From Burkholderiales bacterium (GTDB lineage Bacteria; Pseudomonadota; Gammaproteobacteria; Burkholderiales; CAIKXV01), in contig JAIENF010000273.1 of assembly GCA_019751575.1 (NCBI GenBank), forward strand, positions 1 to 6,736: 6,736 bases of DNA. The letters run 5' to 3'. The notes beneath the pieces are model-generated. The model did not search any database. It was not told the DNA's origin and worked only from the letters and a program-made list of their open reading frames with translations. A program made the position numbers and the translations under genes. Positions 3,919-6,736 of the stretch are shown here, piece after piece (the stretch's first letter is position 1; each line of letters begins with the position of its first letter).

Positions 3919-6736
3919 ATGCGCATCCGCCACCTGATCCTGCTGGGCCTTGCGCTCGCCCTGGCCGTGGTCTCCGTGCGCATGGTCGTGTACGAAGTGC
4001 GCCTGGGACAGGACGAGCAGCTCGACCGGTTCCAGCTGGAGCTGGGCCGCATCTCCCGCGACGCCGCAAGCCTGCTGGTGCTCACCCAGGACTACCTGCT
4101 CAATGCAACCCCGCGCGCAAGCCGGCAATGGCGAGCCGTCCATGGAGAGGTGACCGGGACCCTGCTGCGGCTCAGTGGCCAGCTGGACACCCTGAACGAG
4201 GACATCGCCGTCATGCTGCGCGTGACCGAAAGCCTGCCCGACCTGTTCGCGGCGATCGAGGCGGCTTCCGCAGACGCTGACCGGCCGCGCATGCAGCCGC
4301 GGCTCGAGATGCTGTCGAACAACGTGATCGCCGAGACACGCCGGATCAGCGATGCGGCCTTCGACCTGGAAGAGCGGTTGAGCGACATCCGCCGTGGGCG
4401 CGAGATCGTCCAGCGCCGGATAACGCTGGCCAACCAGGCCACGTTCGTCGCGCTGATCGGCATGTTCTGCTTCGTCGTGCTGCGCCGGGTGCTCAGGCCG
4501 CTGGTCCGCCTGCAACGCACGGCGGCCGCCGTGGAATCCGGCGACCTGAGCGCACGCACCGGCTACCAGTCGGACGACGAGTTCGGTGAGCTGTCCCGGG
4601 CGTTCGACACGATGATCCAGACGCTGCAGGAGCGTGATACCGCCCAGCAGGCCACGAATGCGCGGCTGACCACGAGCGAAGCATCGCTTGCCGCCGCGCG
4701 CTACGACCTGCAGCGGATCCTGGACGCCACGCCCTCGGTGATCGGCTACTGGGACCGGCAGTTGACCTGCCGGTTCGCCAACAGGGCCTTCGAGGAGTGG
4801 TTCGGCTTTCCGCTGGAGACGATGCAGGGCATGCACATGCATGAACTGCTCGGGCCCGCGCTGTACGCGGAAAGCCTGCCGTGGGCGGAGGCGGCGCTGC
4901 GCGGCGAGGAACAGACGTTCGAGCGCTCCTTCCCGCGCGCCGACGGCAACGGCGAACGCCATGCGCTGGCGCGTTACCTGCCGGACGTGCAGGGCGGTGA
5001 AGTGGTCGGCTTCTATACCCTGGTGTTCGATGTCACCGACCTGAAGGAAGCGCAGGCGCAACTGCAGGCGCTGAACGCCGCGCTGGAAGCGCGCACCCGG
5101 CAGGCCGAGCAGGCCAGCGAGGCAAAGAGCCAGTTCCTCGCCAACATGAGCCACGAGATCCGCACCCCCATCCACGCGGTGATCGGGCTGGCCTACCTGC
5201 TCGACAGGACCGGGCTCGATCCGGCCCAGGCCGACCTGCTCGGCAAGATCCGCCTGTCCAGCAATTCCCTGCTCGCCGTGATCAACGACGTGCTCGACCT
5301 GTCGAAGATCGAAGCCGGGGAGCTCGAGATCGAACGCCAGTCCTTCAGGTTGCGCACGCTGATCGACGAGGTCGCCGCGATCGCCCGCGTGCAGGCCGAT
5401 GCGAAGGGGATCGCGCTCGACGTGGAAGTGGCGGCCGACCTGCCGGTGGTGCTGGAAGGCGACCCGCTGCGGCTCAACCAGGTGCTGAGCAACCTGCTCA
5501 CGAACGGGATCAAGTTCACCGAGCAGGGCAGGGTGCGCCTCGTCGTGCGCGCGGTGCATCCCGTGGCCGAGGCGTCCCCGGCCATCGTGCGCTTCGAGGT
5601 GCACGACACCGGCATCGGCATCGCGCCGGAGAAGCAGGGGCTGATCTTCGCGCCGTTCTCGCAGGCCGATGCATCGACCACGCGGCGTTTCGGCGGCACC
5701 GGCCTCGGCCTGTCGATCGTCCGCCGGCTGGTGCGGCTGATGGACGGCACGATCGGCGTGCACAGCACGCCGGGCATGGGCAGCGTGTTCCATGTCGAGC
5801 TGCCGCTGGCACTGTCCGACGAATCGCGCCTGCCGGTGCCGGTGGATGCGCCCCCCAGCGGTTCGCGCGGGCTCGAGGCGCTGCGCATCCTGGTGGTGGA
5901 CGACAGCGAGATGAACCTCGAGGTCGCGAAACGACTGTTCGAGATCGAGGGTGCGCACGTGGACGTGGCGCGCAACGGCCAGGAGGCGCTCGACGTGCTG
6001 AGTGCGCTGCCGGCCGCCTATGACGTCGTGCTGATGGACGTGCAGATGCCGGTGCTCGACGGACACGAGGCGACCCGGCGCATCCGCGGGCAACTCGGCC
6101 TCGCTGCGCTGCCGATCATCGCCCTGACCGCCGGTGCCCTGACCAGCGAACGCCAGCGCGCAGCCGCGGCCGGGATGGACGGCTTCATCAGCAAGCCGTT
6201 CGAGGCCGCGGCTGCGGTGGCCTGCATCCGCAGCCACCTGCGCCATCCCCCCCCGGTCCCGGCGCATGCGGACGCCCGGCAGGCCGGCGTGGGCGCGTCG
6301 GGCACGCCGCCCGGGGTCGTCGTGCCCTGGCCCGAGGTCGAAGGCATCGACAGTGATGACGCCCGGCGCAGGATGGGCAACGATGCCGAACTGTTCCGAC
6401 GGATGCTGGTGCGCTGGGTGCGCGATCCGGTCGATGCGTCGATCCCGGCCGGCGTGCTGGATGCTGCAGCCTTCGCCGACTGTGCGATGCGCATGCACCG
6501 GCTCAAGGGCTCGGCTGGCACCCTCGGCGCGAACGGGATCCATGCGCTCGCGTCGGAGGCCGAGGCCGCGTGCCGGAGCCAGGACCTGCCGCTGGTCCTC
6601 GATCGCATGGCGAGGGTGGCCGAGGCGATCGATCGCCTGAAGGTGGCCGCCGCGCCGCTGGTCCGTGCGGCGTCAGAGGCCGAGGCTTCCATCGCCCGCG
6701 CGCCGGAGGGCCGTGGCGACGAGGTTGCCGACGTCC
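3919..6736 (+). CDS. Membrane-bound hybrid sensor histidine kinase (HAMP-PAS-HisKA-HATPase-REC-HPt), 3'-partial
   Basis: The frame is open from ATG 3919 to the window edge, with 939 full codons and no stop. Domains in order: TM helix about 6-22; periplasmic segment about 23-167, mostly predicted helix, with LTQDY (56-59 region) and QW70-71; TM helix about 174-188; HAMP about 189-243 with P194 and the DEFGELS block at 220-226; coiled linker; PAS about 265-374 ending FDVTD; coiled linker; HisKA with H412 in MSHEIRTP as phosphoacceptor; HATPase with N529 (N box), DTGIGI 563-568 (G1), F577-F580 and GGTGLGLS 592-599 (G2); REC with acidic D661/D662, phosphoacceptor D707, T737 and K759; HPt with H860 in MHRLKGSAGTLGA. 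All catalytic residues are present, so a full His-Asp-His relay is expected at the inner membrane, passing phosphate to an unseen response regulator. The layout resembles TorS/BarA-type tripartite kinases. The start follows the binding-protein gene by 6 nt, which suggests that protein supplies the signal (inference). Confidence 0.96.
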   Translation, partial: MRIRHLILLGLALALAVVSVRMVVYEVRLGQDEQLDRFQLELGRISRDAASLLVLTQDYLLNATPRASRQWRAVHGEVTGTLLRLSGQLDTLNEDIAVMLRVTESLPDLFAAIEAASADADRPRMQPRLEMLSNNVIAETRRISDAAFDLEERLSDIRRGREIVQRRITLANQATFVALIGMFCFVVLRRVLRPLVRLQRTAAAVESGDLSARTGYQSDDEFGELSRAFDTMIQTLQERDTAQQATNARLTTSEASLAAARYDLQRILDATPSVIGYWDRQLTCRFANRAFEEWFGFPLETMQGMHMHELLGPALYAESLPWAEAALRGEEQTFERSFPRADGNGERHALARYLPDVQGGEVVGFYTLVFDVTDLKEAQAQLQALNAALEARTRQAEQASEAKSQFLANMSHEIRTPIHAVIGLAYLLDRTGLDPAQADLLGKIRLSSNSLLAVINDVLDLSKIEAGELEIERQSFRLRTLIDEVAAIARVQADAKGIALDVEVAADLPVVLEGDPLRLNQVLSNLLTNGIKFTEQGRVRLVVRAVHPVAEASPAIVRFEVHDTGIGIAPEKQGLIFAPFSQADASTTRRFGGTGLGLSIVRRLVRLMDGTIGVHSTPGMGSVFHVELPLALSDESRLPVPVDAPPSGSRGLEALRILVVDDSEMNLEVAKRLFEIEGAHVDVARNGQEALDVLSALPAAYDVVLMDVQMPVLDGHEATRRIRGQLGLAALPIIALTAGALTSERQRAAAAGMDGFISKPFEAAAAVACIRSHLRHPPPVPAHADARQAGVGASGTPPGVVVPWPEVEGIDSDDARRRMGNDAELFRRMLVRWVRDPVDASIPAGVLDAAAFADCAMRMHRLKGSAGTLGANGIHALASEAEAACRSQDLPLVLDRMARVAEAIDRLKVAAAPLVRAASEAEASIARAPEGRGDEVADV

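Noticed and set aside
5193..5975. A 260-residue minus-strand open frame rich in Ser/Arg/Thr
   Set aside because: It is antisense to the HisKA-HATPase part of the kinase, and its composition is typical of shadow frames.
2731..6543. A 1270-residue open frame on the minus strand
   Set aside because: It lies opposite the second NMT1-like gene and the kinase gene, whose conserved motifs and catalytic residues are clear. The minus-strand product is His/Arg/Gln/Ala-rich without any recognisable domain, as expected for the antisense of GC-rich codons.

Overview
The window looks like chromosomal DNA from a very GC-rich proteobacterium. Expanded sets of Bug/TctC-type periplasmic binding proteins, together with strong G/C bias at third codon positions, point to a betaproteobacterium, most likely of the order Burkholderiales. 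This is inferred from gene content and base composition; no RNA gene or taxonomic marker is present. All five supported genes are on the + strand and cover nearly the whole window. No RNA gene, mobile element or CRISPR array was seen.

Layout: (1) 2-682, the C-terminal two thirds of a Bug/TctC-family periplasmic binding protein cut by the left edge; (2) 690-1709, a complete second Bug/TctC protein starting 7 nt later; (3) a 161-nt gap at 1710-1870; (4) 1871-2908 and 2905-3912, two tandem, clearly paralogous NMT1/SsuA-like periplasmic binding proteins that overlap by 4 nt; (5) from 3919 to the right edge, a large membrane-bound hybrid histidine kinase. The kinase reads TM, periplasmic helical sensor, TM, HAMP, PAS, HisKA, HATPase, REC, HPt, and has no stop codon inside the window.

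How they may work together: four secreted solute-binding proteins of two different families precede a sensor kinase. No transporter membrane subunit (TctA/TctB) and no ABC permease or ATPase lies within the window. The last three genes are almost certainly co-transcribed. The simplest reading is that the two NMT1-like proteins present a ligand to the kinase in the periplasm, in the manner of TorT-TorS or LuxP-LuxQ. The kinase would then pass phosphate His-Asp-His to a response regulator encoded elsewhere, perhaps just downstream, which could control uptake or catabolism of an organic acid or related compound. The sensory partnership is inference; the gene order, domains and residues are read directly from the sequence.
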